From Streptomyces seoulensis (lineage in GTDB: Bacteria; Actinomycetota; Actinomycetes; Streptomycetales; Streptomycetaceae), in assembly GCF_022846655.1 (NCBI RefSeq), contig NZ_AP025667.1, positions 218,501 to 282,500 on the forward strand: a stretch of 64,000 bases of DNA. Direction: 5' to 3'. Below are positions 27,276-35,818 of this stretch, in pieces; the stretch's first letter is position 1; each line of letters starts with the position of its first letter. Both the position numbers and the translations under genes were made by a program. Below the pieces are notes generated by a model. That model worked only from the letters and a program-made list of their open reading frames with translations. It was not told the origin of the DNA and searched no databases.

Positions 27276-28370
27276 TCAGTGTGCCGCGCGGGCCTCGGCC
27301 ATCCGCTGCTCGGCGATCCGGTCGGCCGCGGCGGCGGGCGGAACCCCGTCCGCCTTCGCACGTGCGAAGATCGCCAGCGTGGTGTCGAAGATCTTCGCGG
27401 CCTTCGCCCGGCACCGCTCGAAGTCGAAGCCGTGCAGCTCGTCGGCGACCTGGATCACCCCGCCCGCGTTCACCACGTAGTCCGGCGCGTAGAGGACGCC
27501 CCGGTCCTGGAGGTCCTTCTCGACACCGGGGTGGGCGAGCTGGTTGTTGGCCGCGCCGCACACCACGGAGGCGGTGAGCACCGGCACCGTGTGGTCGTCC
27601 AGCGCCCCGCCGAGCGCGCAGGGGGCGTAGATGTCGAGCCCCTCCAGCCGGATGAGGGCGTCGGTGTCGGCGACCCGGCGCACACCGGGGTGGGCCTCGG
27701 TGATCCGGTCCACGGCCTCCGCGCGCACATCGGTCACCACGACCTCGGCACCCTCCGCCAGGAGATGCCCGACCAGATGCCGGCCGACCTTGCCGACGCC
27801 CGCGATGCCGATCACGCGGTCCCGCAGCGAGGGGTCGCCCCACAGGTGCTGGGCCGAGGCGCGCATGCCCTGGTAGACGCCGAACGCGGTGAGCACCGAG
27901 GAGTCGCCCGCGCCGCCCTGCTCGGGCGAGCGTCCGGTGGTCCAGCGGCACTCGCGGGCCACCACGTCCATGTCGGCCACGTAGGTGCCCACGTCGCACG
28001 CGGTGACGTAGCGGCCGCCCAGCGAGGCGACCATGCGCCCGTAGGCGAGCAGCAGCTCCTCCGTGCGGTCCCGCTCGGGGTCACCGATGATCACGGCCTT
28101 GCCGCCGCCGTGGTCGAGACCGGCCATGGCGTTCTTGTACGACATCCCGCGCGCGAGCTGGAGGGCGTCGGCCACGGCCTCGGCCTCGCTCGGGTACGGG
28201 TGGAAGCGCGTGCCGCCGAGCGCGGGGCCCAGCGCGGTGGAGTGGATGGCGATGACGGCCCTCAGGCCGGTGGCGCGGTCCTGGCAGAGCACGACCTGCT
28301 CGTGGCCGCCCTGGTCCGAGCGGAACAGGGTGTGCAGGACATCTGCGGTGACGCCGGTTACCTCGGTCAC
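27276..28370 (-). CDS. vdh: Valine dehydrogenase (Glu/Leu/Phe/Val dehydrogenase family)
   Basis: A 364-residue NAD-dependent enzyme that oxidatively deaminates branched-chain amino acids, supplying precursors for fatty acids and polyketides. It shows [35 protein letters not shown] with the catalytic Lys, [15 protein letters not shown], the nucleotide-binding [16 protein letters not shown] near residue 182, and [23 protein letters not shown] start at 28370 gives the conserved N-terminus [15 protein letters not shown]. In the GLDxGGGK motif the x is His where Leu is usual. The gene is monocistronic and divergent from the next gene. Confidence 0.93.
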   Translation of the reverse strand: MTEVTGVTADVLHTLFRSDQGGHEQVVLCQDRATGLRAVIAIHSTALGPALGGTRFHPYPSEAEAVADALQLARGMSYKNAMAGLDHGGGKAVIIGDPERDRTEELLLAYGRMVASLGGRYVTACDVGTYVADMDVVARECRWTTGRSPEQGGAGDSSVLTAFGVYQGMRASAQHLWGDPSLRDRVIGIAGVGKVGRHLVGHLLAEGAEVVVTDVRAEAVDRITEAHPGVRRVADTDALIRLEGLDIYAPCALGGALDDHTVPVLTASVVCGAANNQLAHPGVEKDLQDRGVLYAPDYVVNAGGVIQVADELHGFDFERCRAKAAKIFDTTLAIFARAKADGVPPAAAADRIAEQRMAEARAAH

Positions 28371-28619
28371 TGTGGTGACTCCTGTGTAAGAAGCGGCGGG
28401 CGGGGCCGGAGCCCCTGGGGGTTCCCCCCACACTTTTGGTGGCGGGGGATGCTGGCGGGGTGCTGCCACGCGGCCGTTGGGCCGCAAGGCTGAGCGTAGG
28501 GCCTGGGCCGGGCCCGCGACCGGCACCCGCCGAGGATCACCCGCAGGTGCGACGCGCGGGCGCTGCCGTGGCACGATTCGCAGTGGTTGCGAGGTGGCCC
28601 CGACGGGGAGGGAGCAGGC

Positions 28620-29462
28620 GTGCCCGAGGTGTCCTCCATGGTCGTCCCCTATGCCGCCTACCTGCGCGTCTACGAGCCGCTGGCCGCCTTCCCGGAGCCG
28701 GAGCGCGACCACTGGACGCGCTACGCCCGCCGCCCGGACCGCCCCACCTACCAGGACGAGCTGCGCCGGGCGCTGGCCGACCTGCTGCCCACCCCGCCCG
28801 TGCCGGTACCGGTGCACGAGAGCGCCGACGCGTTCGTGCTGGAGCGGGACGGCGTGGTGTGCGTCTGCCCCTGGCGGACCCGGCTGCGCGGCTGGCAGGC
28901 GCTGGCCGGGCTCGGCGAGGAACTGCCCCCGCCGGTGCTGGACGCGGCGCTGCCGCCCCTGGTGCGCGACCAGGCCGCCCAGGACTACGAGCGCTGGCTC
29001 GCCCGCAACCCCGACGCCCGCCCCTGGATCCGCGGCGCGAGCTGGCAGATCCCGCTGGCCTGGTTCGTGCTGGTCGCCGACGAGGAGCGCCGCTTCGAGC
29101 CGCGCAGCGGCGAGATCCCGCCGATGCTCCGCTACCGCACGCAGATGGTGCAGGCCCGGCGCCGGGTGGCGCGGTCGCTGCGCACCCTCAGGGACACGGT
29201 CGGGGAGAGCCCGCTGATCGACGGCGTGCTGGACGTCGGCCGCTGGCTGGAGGAGTTCCACCCGCGCTCGGTGGTCGAGCTGGACTACGGCGGCCTGGTG
29301 CACGCGGTGCCGGCCGGGACGCTGCGGGAGGACCACTCCGCGGCGGACGTGGCCGAGGGCATCGACGCGCTGCGCCGGGGCGACGAGAGCGCCGCGAGCC
29401 GTGTCTACGGACGTCTGGCGGCCCGCTGGCGGTCGGTGCGGGACCTGCGCTCGGCGAACTGA
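28620..29462 (+). CDS. Conserved hypothetical protein
   Basis: A 280-residue soluble protein without a recognised family. It begins [28 protein letters not shown] from GTG 28620, which follows GGGGAGGGA. The middle part has [24 protein letters not shown] and then [24 protein letters not shown] with [31 protein letters not shown]; the final third reads [56 protein letters not shown]. It sits divergent from valine dehydrogenase and upstream of bldC, an arrangement I recall as conserved among streptomycetes. Function is unknown. Confidence 0.8.
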   Translation: MPEVSSMVVPYAAYLRVYEPLAAFPEPERDHWTRYARRPDRPTYQDELRRALADLLPTPPVPVPVHESADAFVLERDGVVCVCPWRTRLRGWQALAGLGEELPPPVLDAALPPLVRDQAAQDYERWLARNPDARPWIRGASWQIPLAWFVLVADEERRFEPRSGEIPPMLRYRTQMVQARRRVARSLRTLRDTVGESPLIDGVLDVGRWLEEFHPRSVVELDYGGLVHAVPAGTLREDHSAADVAEGIDALRRGDESAASRVYGRLAARWRSVRDLRSAN

Positions 29463-29993
29463 GCCCTCCCGAAGTGACGTACGTCACGGTCGAAATGGCT
29501 TCGAACAGCGTACGGTCTACGGAACTTGGACCGTTTGACGGGGCGTTGGCCTCGAACCGGGCTTTTGCCTCATTGGGTGATGGACGGCACTTACACGGCC
29601 CTTGCGTCTCTTGCCACTCCTCGTGCCAAAATAGGACAAGGAGTCCGGGGAGGACTCTGTCTGCCCATCTGTGCTCCACTATGGGCGGATTCTCCGCATT
29701 GCACGCTTTGGGGGGCCTTGCGGCTCCCGATCGCCATGTGACTGATCGTCACGTCGGCGTGACTGTCCGCTATGGCATGGTCCATCGGCTTCCGTCGTGG
29801 ATGAACACCTGGGAGGGCAATTCCATCGGTTTGGCCGACGCGGCTGGACAGATGGTGTAGTTGTAGTGCCGAGGACAAGCCGTTCGTCCTATAACCGACT
29901 CGACTCGCGTCCGCCATTTCGGGCAACGCGGGTCAAGGTGCAGAATTTAGAGGAAAGAACCGAGAAGGTTCGGTTCTCCCGAGGAGGCCGCTC
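29463..29993 (+). promoter_or_regulatory. Long leader and control region of bldC
   Basis: These 531 bases hold no convincing gene and are richer in A and T than the flanks. Position 29474-29487 is a perfect 14-base palindrome described separately. TATAAC at 29890-29895 is a reasonable -10 about 92 bases before the bldC ATG. A 7-base-pair hairpin, GAACCGA/TCGGTTC (29957-29976), lies just ahead of the GAGGAGG ribosome site (29981-29987). Short overlapping frames in this region have poor codon use and are not called. Confidence 0.5.
29474..29487. promoter_or_regulatory. 14-base palindrome GTGACGTACGTCAC, possible Crp site
   Basis: A perfect palindrome 12 bases after the stop of the upstream gene. 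It fits the GTG-N6-GNCAC pattern I recall for Streptomyces Crp binding. It is about 520 bases before bldC, so its target could also be a separate transcript. Confidence 0.4.
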
Positions 29994-30200
29994 ATGACCG
30001 CTCGCACCCCTGATGCCGAGCCGCTGCTGACCCCGGCTGAGGTCGCCACCATGTTCCGTGTCGACCCCAAGACGGTCACGCGGTGGGCGAAGGCCGGCAA
30101 GCTCACGTCGATCCGCACGCTCGGCGGGCATCGCCGCTACCGCGAGGCGGAGGTCCGCGCTCTGCTCGCGGGCATCCCGCAGCAGCGCAGCGAGGCCTGA
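29994..30200 (+). CDS. bldC: Developmental transcriptional regulator BldC
   Basis: A 68-residue protein made of a single MerR-like winged helix DNA-binding domain without an effector domain: LLTPAEVATMFRVDPKTVTRWAKAGKLTSIRTLGGHRRYREAEVRALLAG. BldC delays entry into sporulation by binding cooperatively to AT-rich direct repeats. Length and sequence agree with the family throughout. ATG 29994 follows GAGGAGG with a spacing of 6. It has its own long leader and is followed by a hairpin about 150 bases downstream. Confidence 0.97.
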   Translation: MTARTPDAEPLLTPAEVATMFRVDPKTVTRWAKAGKLTSIRTLGGHRRYREAEVRALLAGIPQQRSEA

Positions 30201-30645
30201 ACAACTGAATAACAGGGCAAAACGACCGGCCCCCCAACCGGCCGAAGCGCCCGAACCCTAGCTCCACACGACGCGGGACCTGCCCCAACAGGCCCCATGC
30301 CCACGCCGGACGAAGTCCGAAAGCACGTGGCACCGGGTGCGTCGTCGATCGCGCTGGACTCCGCCGGGTCCAGCGCGATCTTTTTTGTGCGCTCACGGGC
30401 GCCTGCCGGCCCCCGCGTGAGCGGCCTTGTCGGAGTCTGGGGAGGGCCGCGGGAAGTCCCGCGCGCCGCCTCGCCCGCAGCCCCCGCGCTTGTCTCACGA
30501 GCCCCGTGGGGCACCTCGGGGGCGGGTGCAATTGCACATATTAAATTGACCTGTTGTAGGGCAGTGGTAAGAACCCGGGTTTCGAAAACTCATGCCGTGA
30601 CTCCCGTCACACGCCAGGGTCCTTGTTGTTCCGCCCACCGGTGGG
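30201..30645. other. Intergenic region after bldC with promoter-like island
   Basis: No gene is seen in these 445 bases. They contain the hairpin at 30348-30381 and an unusually AT-rich patch at about 30526-30590. That patch has the palindrome GTGCAATTGCAC (30526-30537), a TTGACC (30546-30551) 16 bases from TAAGAA (30568-30573), and then an anticodon-arm-like hairpin GGGTTTCGAAAACTC. The -35/-10 pair would read rightward, antisense to the small gene at 30646-30825. Confidence 0.4.
30348..30388 (+). terminator. Intrinsic terminator downstream of bldC
   Basis: GATCGCGCTGGAC pairs with GTCCAGCGCGATC around TCCGCCG, followed by TTTTTT. It is a classical terminator with U-run, rare in this genome, 148 bases past the bldC stop. 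Confidence 0.88.
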
Positions 30646-30825
30646 TTATTGGCGCTCGTCCGCCCCATCGTCCGCCGTACGAACGGGTGTTGGGGTGGCG
30701 TCCATGGCCAGCCGCAGCAGGCGGTGGCAGACGGGGCAGTGGCGGGTGCGGTGCCGGTAGGACGAGGCGGCCGCCAGATGCGCCCTCAGGAGCGCCCGTG
30801 TCTCGTGCCGGGCCGATGCCGCCAT
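30646..30825 (-). CDS. DUF6274-like small zinc-knuckle protein
   Basis: A 59-residue frame: ATG 30823-30825 to TAA 30646-30648. It reads MAASARHETRALLRAHLAAA, then SSYRHRTRHCPVCHRLLRLA, then a loose tail. The HCPVCH section is a likely half zinc site or dimer zinc knuckle. I recognise it as the short streptomycete family listed as DUF6274, from memory. It lies between bldC and hrpA on the hrpA strand; no function is known. The TAA stop is uncommon for this genome. Confidence 0.75.
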   Translation of the reverse strand: MAASARHETRALLRAHLAAASSYRHRTRHCPVCHRLLRLAMDATPTPVRTADDGADERQ

Positions 30826-30927
30826 ACGCCACCTCCGCAGGCCGCACAGGGGAAGCGGGGCCTGTCTTCTGGGTACCGGCGGGACGTGACCCCGTCAAGG
30901 GCGCGGGTGGGCAGCCCAGGAACGGCG

Positions 30928-30955
30928 GAAGGGCCCCCGGAATCCGGGGGCCCTT
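30928..30955. terminator. Terminator beside tRNA-Asp copy 1
   Basis: The hairpin GAAGGGCCCCCGGA/TCCGGGGGCCCTTC lies 10 bases past the tRNA-Asp 3' end on the minus strand and faces the region upstream of the small DUF6274-like gene. Confidence 0.85.
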
Positions 30956-30964
30956 CTCTTACTG

Positions 30965-31039
30965 CGGTCCTGACGGGATTTGAACCCGCGGCCTCCACCT
31001 TGACAGGGTGGCGAGCACTCCAAACTGCTCCACAGGACC
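30965..31039 (-). tRNA. tRNA-Asp (GUC), first copy
   Basis: Minus-strand RNA starting GGTCCTGTGGAGCAG, with anticodon stem CCACC/GGTGG around CTGTCAA, anticodon GUC, and T-arm with GTTCAAATC. CCA is not encoded. It is identical over 75 bases to the gene at 35744-35818. Confidence 0.96.
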
Positions 31040-31135
31040 ATCTGGTGCCTCGCTCCGCTTTCCGCGTTGCGCTGCGAGAAGGACTGTACAGGAGTCTGGG
31101 GGCGCAGGTCGAACTCACCCAGCGCAGCGGCTCCG

Positions 31136-34100
31136 CTACGGTACGGCGGCGTCGATCGCCTTCACGATCCGCTTGTCGGAGACCGGGTGAGCGGTGCCCA
31201 GCGCGTGGGCGAAATAGCTGACCCGCAGCTCCTCGATCATCCAGCGGATGTCCAGCACCTGCCGGGGTACCGGGCGCCCCTTGGGGAGCTGCTCCAGCAG
31301 CCAGGCGTACTCGTCCCGCATCTCGTGGACCTTCTGCATCCGGGTGGTGTCCCGCTGGACGTTCGTCGGCATCTGCTGGAGGCGCCGGTCGGCGGCCACC
31401 AGGTAGCGCATCAGATGCGGCAGCCGCGCGATGCCCGCCCAGGTCACGAAGCCGGGCTTGACCAGCGCGTCCAACTGCTGCCGTACGTCCGCCAGGTTGG
31501 CCAGCAGGGTCGGGCTGTTCACCGACTTCAGCCGCCGCTCGCACGCCTGCCAGGCGGCCAGCACCTGCTGCACCTGGCCCACCGCACGCACGGTGGTGTC
31601 CACGATCTCGGCCCGCACCTTGTCGTAGAGCTTCCGGTACGACTCCTCGTCCCACACCGGGCCGCCGAAGTCCGCGATCAGCTTGTCGGCCGCCGCCATC
31701 GCGCAGTCGTCGAACAGCGCCTGCACCGAACCGTGCGGGTTGGCGGAGAGCGCGAGCTTCTGCGCGTTGGTCAGCTTGTCGGACGCGAACTTCGCCGGGT
31801 TCACCGGGATGTTGCGCAGGATCAGCCGGCGTACGCCCTTCCACATCGCCTCGGCCTGCTCCTCCTCGGTGTCGAAGAGGCGGACCGAGACGGTGTCGCC
31901 GTCGTCCACCAGCGCCGGGTACGCCTTCACCGGCTGGCCGGCCCGCCGGGTCTCGAAGACCCGGCTGAGGGTGCCGATCGTCCAGTCGGTCAGGCCCGAG
32001 CGCTCCAGCGAGGGACCGCCCTGCCGGGACGCGGTGGCCGCGGCGGCCTGCGAGATGGCCTGGCGGGCCTTCGGGCGCAACTGGAGCTTGAGCGCCTCCA
32101 GGTCCTTGTCCTCGGCCAGGTTGCGGCGCCGCTCGTCCACGATCCGGAAGGTGACCTTCAGATGGTCCGGGACCTTCGACCAGTCGAAGTCCTCGGCCTC
32201 GAAGGGCACGCCCACCATGCGCTTCAGCTCGCGCGCCATGGTCGTCGCCAGCGGCTCCTGCAGGGGAACCGCCCGCTGGAGGAACTTCTTGGCGTAGTTC
32301 GGCGCCGGGACGTAGTTGCGGCGGACCGGCTTGGGCAGGGAGCGGATCAGCTCGGTGACGACGTCCTCGCGCAGGCCGGGGATCTGCCAGTCGAAGCCCT
32401 CGTCGGTGACCTGGTTGAGCACCTGGAGCGGGATGTGCACGGTCACACCGTCGGCGTCCGCGCCCGGCTCGAACTGGTAGGTCACCCGGAACTTCAGCTC
32501 GCCCTGGCGCCAGGTGTCGGGGTAGTCGGCCTTGGTGACCGCCTCCGCCGACTCCCGGATGAGCATCTCCCGCTCGAAGTCCAGGTACTCGGGCTGCTCG
32601 TGCCGCTTGTGCTTCCACCAGGAGTCGAAGTGGGCGCCGGAGACGACGTGTTCGGGCACCCGCTGGTCGTAGAAGTCGAACAGCGTCTCGTCGTCCACGA
32701 CGATGTCCCGGCGCCGCGCCCGGTGCTCCAGCTCCTCGACCTCGCTGAGCAGCTTGCGGTTGTCGGCGAAGAACTTGTGGTGGGTGCGCCAGTCGCCCTC
32801 GACCAGGGCGTTGCGGATGAACAGCTCACGGGAGATCTCGGGGTCGATCCGGCCGTAGTTCACCTTGCGCTGGGCGACGATCGGGACGCCGTACAGCGTC
32901 ACCTTCTCGTACGCCATCACGGCCGCCTGGTCCTTCTCCCAGTGCGGCTCGCTGTACGTGCGCTTGAGCAGGTGCTCCGCGAGCGGCTCGACCCACTCGG
33001 GCTCGATCCTGGCGTTGACGCGGGCCCAGAGCCGGGAGGTCTCCACCAGCTCGGCCGACATCAGGAACTTCGGCTGCTTCTTGAACAGCGAGGAACCGGG
33101 GAACACCGCGAACTTGGCGTTGCGGGCGCCCAGGTACTCGTTCTTGTTGCCGTCCTTCACGTCCTTCATCCCGACGTGGGAGAGCAGGCCCGCGAGGAGG
33201 GAGACGTGGACGCGGTCGGCGGGGGCGTCCTCCTCGTTGAGGTGGATGTCCATCTGCTTGGCGACCGTGCGGAGCTGGAGGTAGATGTCCTGCCACTCGC
33301 GCACCCGCAGGAAGTTGAGGTACTCCTGCTTGCACATCCGGCGGAACGAGGAGGAGCCGCGCTCCTTCTGCTGCTCGCGCAGGTACCGCCAGAGGTTGAG
33401 GTAGGCGAGGAAGTCGCTGGTCTCGTCGCGGAAGCGGGCGTGGCTCTGGTCGGCCTGGGTCTGCTTGTCGGCGGGGCGCTCGCGCGGGTCCTGGATGGAC
33501 AGGGCGGCGGCGATGACCATGACCTCGCGGACGCAGCCGTTCTTCGCGGCCTCCAGCACCATCCGCGCCAGGCGCGGGTCGACCGGCAACTGGGCGAGCT
33601 TGCGGCCGGTGTCGGTGATCCGCTTGCGCGGGTCCTTCTGCGCGGGGTCGAACGCGTGCAGTTCCTGGAGCAACTGGACGCCGTCGCGGATGTTGCGGTG
33701 GTCCGGCGGGTCGATGAAGGGGAACTTCTCGATGTCGCCGAGGCCGGCCGCGGTCATCTGCAGGATGACGGAGGCGAGGTTGGTGCGCAGGATCTCGGCG
33801 TCCGTGAACTCCGGCCGGGCGAGGAAGTCGTCCTCGCTGTACAGCCGGATGCAGATGCCGTCGGAGGTACGGCCGCAGCGGCCCTTGCGCTGGTTGGCGC
33901 TGGCCTGCGAGACCGGTTCGATGGGCAGCCGCTGGACCTTGGTGCGGTGGCTGTAGCGGCTGATCCGGGCGAAGCCGGGGTCGATCACGTACTTGATGCC
34001 GGGCACGGTCAGCGAGGTCTCGGCGACGTTGGTCGCCAGCACGATCCGGCGCCCGGTGTGCTGCTGGAACACCCGGTGCTGCTCGGCGTGCGAGAGGCGG

Positions 34101-35080
34101 GCGTACAGCGGCAGCACCTCGGTCGAGCGGTACTTCTTCTTCTCCAGCGCGTCCGCGGTGTCCCGGATCTCCCGCTCGCCGGAGAGGAAGACGAGGATGT
34201 CGCCGGGGCCCTCGGCCACCAGTTCCTCGACGGCGTCGGTGATCGCGGTGATCTGGTCCCGGTCGGCGTCGGCGGAGTCCTCCTCCAGCAGCGGCCGGTA
34301 GCGCACCTCCACCGGGTACGTCCGTCCGCTGACCTCGATGATCGGGGCATCGCCGAAGTGCCGGGAGAAGCGCTCCGGGTCGATGGTCGCCGAGGTGATG
34401 ACGACCTTCAGGTCAGGGCGCTTCGGCAGCAACTGGGCGAGGTAGCCGAGCAGGAAGTCGATGTTGAGCGACCGCTCGTGGGCCTCGTCGATGATGATCG
34501 TGTCGTAGGCGCGCAGCTCGCGGTCGTTCTGGATCTCCGCGAGCAGGATGCCGTCGGTCATCAGCTTGATGAAGGTGGCGTCCGGGTTCACCTGGTCGGT
34601 GAAGCGGACCTTCCAGCCGACGGTCTCGCCGAGCGGGGTGTGCAGCTCGTCGGCGACGCGCTCCGCGACGGTCCGGGCGGCGATCCGGCGGGGCTGGGTG
34701 TGCCCGATCATCCCGCGCAGGCCCCGGCCCAGCTCCACGCAGATCTTGGGGATCTGGGTGGTCTTTCCGGAGCCTGTCTCACCGGCCACGATGACGACCT
34801 GATGATCGCGGATGGCGGCCGCGATCTCGTCCTTCTTCTGGCTGACCGGGAGCTGCTGGGGATAGCTGACCGAGGGCACCCGGGAGCGCCGCTCGGTCAT
34901 CCGGGACGCGGCCTTGTCGACCTCGCCCTCCAGCTCGGCCAGGACGGCGGCACGCGCCTCCGGCTTACGGATCTTGCGTGCGCCTTCGAGCCTGCGCCCG
35001 AGCCGGTGCGCGTCACGCAGCGACAGCTCGGTCAGACGGGAGGCGAGAGACCCCAAGGCGGGGGCGGGATGCGTAGACAT
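31136..35080 (-). CDS. hrpA: ATP-dependent RNA helicase HrpA
   Basis: A 1314-residue DEAH-box helicase of the usual HrpA length. Motif I is VAGETGSGKTTQIP near residue 100, motif Ia TQPRRIAA, motif II DEAH in IIIDEAHERSLN near residue 195, motif III SATID, motif V LATNVAETSLTVPGIKYVIDPG near residue 345, and motif VI QRKGRCGRTSDGICIRLY near residue 395. The long C-terminal part holds the HA2/OB-fold and the DUF3418 section typical of HrpA. HrpA proteins remodel stalled ribosomes and process mRNA in E. coli; the streptomycete role is inferred. The gene is flanked on both sides by identical tRNA-Asp genes. Confidence 0.95.
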   Translation of the reverse strand: MSTHPAPALGSLASRLTELSLRDAHRLGRRLEGARKIRKPEARAAVLAELEGEVDKAASRMTERRSRVPSVSYPQQLPVSQKKDEIAAAIRDHQVVIVAGETGSGKTTQIPKICVELGRGLRGMIGHTQPRRIAARTVAERVADELHTPLGETVGWKVRFTDQVNPDATFIKLMTDGILLAEIQNDRELRAYDTIIIDEAHERSLNIDFLLGYLAQLLPKRPDLKVVITSATIDPERFSRHFGDAPIIEVSGRTYPVEVRYRPLLEEDSADADRDQITAITDAVEELVAEGPGDILVFLSGEREIRDTADALEKKKYRSTEVLPLYARLSHAEQHRVFQQHTGRRIVLATNVAETSLTVPGIKYVIDPGFARISRYSHRTKVQRLPIEPVSQASANQRKGRCGRTSDGICIRLYSEDDFLARPEFTDAEILRTNLASVILQMTAAGLGDIEKFPFIDPPDHRNIRDGVQLLQELHAFDPAQKDPRKRITDTGRKLAQLPVDPRLARMVLEAAKNGCVREVMVIAAALSIQDPRERPADKQTQADQSHARFRDETSDFLAYLNLWRYLREQQKERGSSSFRRMCKQEYLNFLRVREWQDIYLQLRTVAKQMDIHLNEEDAPADRVHVSLLAGLLSHVGMKDVKDGNKNEYLGARNAKFAVFPGSSLFKKQPKFLMSAELVETSRLWARVNARIEPEWVEPLAEHLLKRTYSEPHWEKDQAAVMAYEKVTLYGVPIVAQRKVNYGRIDPEISRELFIRNALVEGDWRTHHKFFADNRKLLSEVEELEHRARRRDIVVDDETLFDFYDQRVPEHVVSGAHFDSWWKHKRHEQPEYLDFEREMLIRESAEAVTKADYPDTWRQGELKFRVTYQFEPGADADGVTVHIPLQVLNQVTDEGFDWQIPGLREDVVTELIRSLPKPVRRNYVPAPNYAKKFLQRAVPLQEPLATTMARELKRMVGVPFEAEDFDWSKVPDHLKVTFRIVDERRRNLAEDKDLEALKLQLRPKARQAISQAAAATASRQGGPSLERSGLTDWTIGTLSRVFETRRAGQPVKAYPALVDDGDTVSVRLFDTEEEQAEAMWKGVRRLILRNIPVNPAKFASDKLTNAQKLALSANPHGSVQALFDDCAMAAADKLIADFGGPVWDEESYRKLYDKVRAEIVDTTVRAVGQVQQVLAAWQACERRLKSVNSPTLLANLADVRQQLDALVKPGFVTWAGIARLPHLMRYLVAADRRLQQMPTNVQRDTTRMQKVHEMRDEYAWLLEQLPKGRPVPRQVLDIRWMIEELRVSYFAHALGTAHPVSDKRIVKAIDAAVP

Positions 35081-35146
35081 ACGCGATCCAGGATCTCACC
35101 TCGGGGAAATGGTGCGCGAATGAATTGACGCTCGGGACGCCGGGCG

Positions 35147-35485
35147 TCAGCAGGAGTTCCGGCCGAGCCGGAAGCCCGACTTGTAGCCGTTCTTGAATCC
35201 CTGCTGGTAGTCGCGCTTCGGGTCCTTCAGCGAGAGGCCCTTCCCGTCGCGGTGGTCGCCGTTGTGGTGATGGCAGTGGCGGCCGTCGCGGTACCCGGAC
35301 CTGAAGCCGTCCCGGAACCCCTTCTTGTAGTCCCCGGGAGAGGCGGGTGCCGTCGTCGTGGTGCCGGCGTGGGCCTGGGCGGGCGCCGCTGACGCCTGCT
35401 GGATGCCGATCGGAGTGAGGACGATGCCGGCGGCCATGAAGACCGAACACAGGGCAGCCGTCCGTTTTCTGTTCGTGGCGGGCAT
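35147..35485 (-). CDS. Small secreted protein with Gly-aromatic repeats
   Basis: A 112-residue secreted protein from ATG 35485 after AAGGGGG. A signal peptide (TAALCSVFMAAGIVLTPIGI then QQASAAP) is followed by a Thr/Ala-rich linker. The mature part has two related blocks, YKKGFRDGFRSGYRDG and YQQGFKNGYKSGFRLG, with a repeated G-[FY]-x-x-G pattern, separated by a His-rich HCHHHNGDH stretch. It ends with a Cys. The repeats recall glycine/aromatic cell-wall or spore-coat proteins and the His patch could bind metal. No family name is recognised. A longer frame starting at 35530 is possible but lacks a better ribosome site. Confidence 0.78.
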   Translation of the reverse strand: MPATNRKRTAALCSVFMAAGIVLTPIGIQQASAAPAQAHAGTTTTAPASPGDYKKGFRDGFRSGYRDGRHCHHHNGDHRDGKGLSLKDPKRDYQQGFKNGYKSGFRLGRNSC

Positions 35486-35598
35486 GAAACGCCCCCTTGA
35501 GTGATTTCCCCACGAATGGATGCTTTTCACTCTAGTACCGCGCCGATCGCCTGCAACCGCGCTCCAGCGGCACCGAATCCGCCGGCCCCGAACGAAAG

Positions 35599-35625
35599 AA
35601 CCCCCTCCAGAAACTGGAGGGGGTT
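35599..35625 (-). terminator. Terminator of tRNA-Phe unit
   Basis: AACCCCCTCCAG pairs with CTGGAGGGGGTT around AAA, 20 bases past the tRNA-Phe 3' end on the minus strand. Confidence 0.85.
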
Positions 35626-35645
35626 CGGCCCGTATCGGGCTTTTG

Positions 35646-35719
35646 TGGCTGGGGCCGGGGTCGAACCGGCGACCTATCGCTTTTCAGGCGATCGCTCGTA
35701 CCAACTGAGCTACCCAGCC
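35646..35719 (-). tRNA. tRNA-Phe (GAA)
   Basis: Minus-strand RNA GGCTGGGTAGCTCAGTTGG, anticodon stem ATCGC/GCGAT around CTGAAAA, anticodon GAA, T-arm with GTTCGACCC. CCA is not encoded. Confidence 0.95.
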
Positions 35720-35724
35720 ACGAG

Positions 35725-35738
35725 GTTTCACGTGAAAC
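35725..35738. other. parS centromere site GTTTCACGTGAAAC
   Basis: An exact 14-base palindrome that matches the Streptomyces parS consensus bound by ParB. It is extended to 18 bases of perfect symmetry (35723-35740). It sits in the 24 bases between tRNA-Phe and tRNA-Asp. No second copy was noticed in the window. Confidence 0.88.
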
Positions 35739-35743
35739 CTCAG

Positions 35744-35818
35744 CGGTCCTGACGGGATTTGAACCCGCGGCCTCCACCTTGACAGGGTGGCGAGCACTCC
35801 AAACTGCTCCACAGGACC
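35744..35818 (-). tRNA. tRNA-Asp (GUC), second copy
   Basis: Identical over 75 bases to the gene at 30965-31039, same orientation, anticodon GUC, no encoded CCA. Likely co-transcribed with the downstream tRNA-Phe, with parS in between. Confidence 0.96.

Noticed and set aside
29526-29860. Small proteins in the bldC leader
   Set aside because: The frames overlap each other on both strands, lack ribosome sites and have no codon bias.
30540-30615. A functional tRNA-Ser (CGA)
   Set aside because: The anticodon loop fits but the acceptor and T arms cannot be formed; it is kept only as an observation.
31067-35128. A 1353-residue open frame on the plus strand
   Set aside because: It is the antisense shadow of hrpA, whose helicase motifs are complete on the minus strand.
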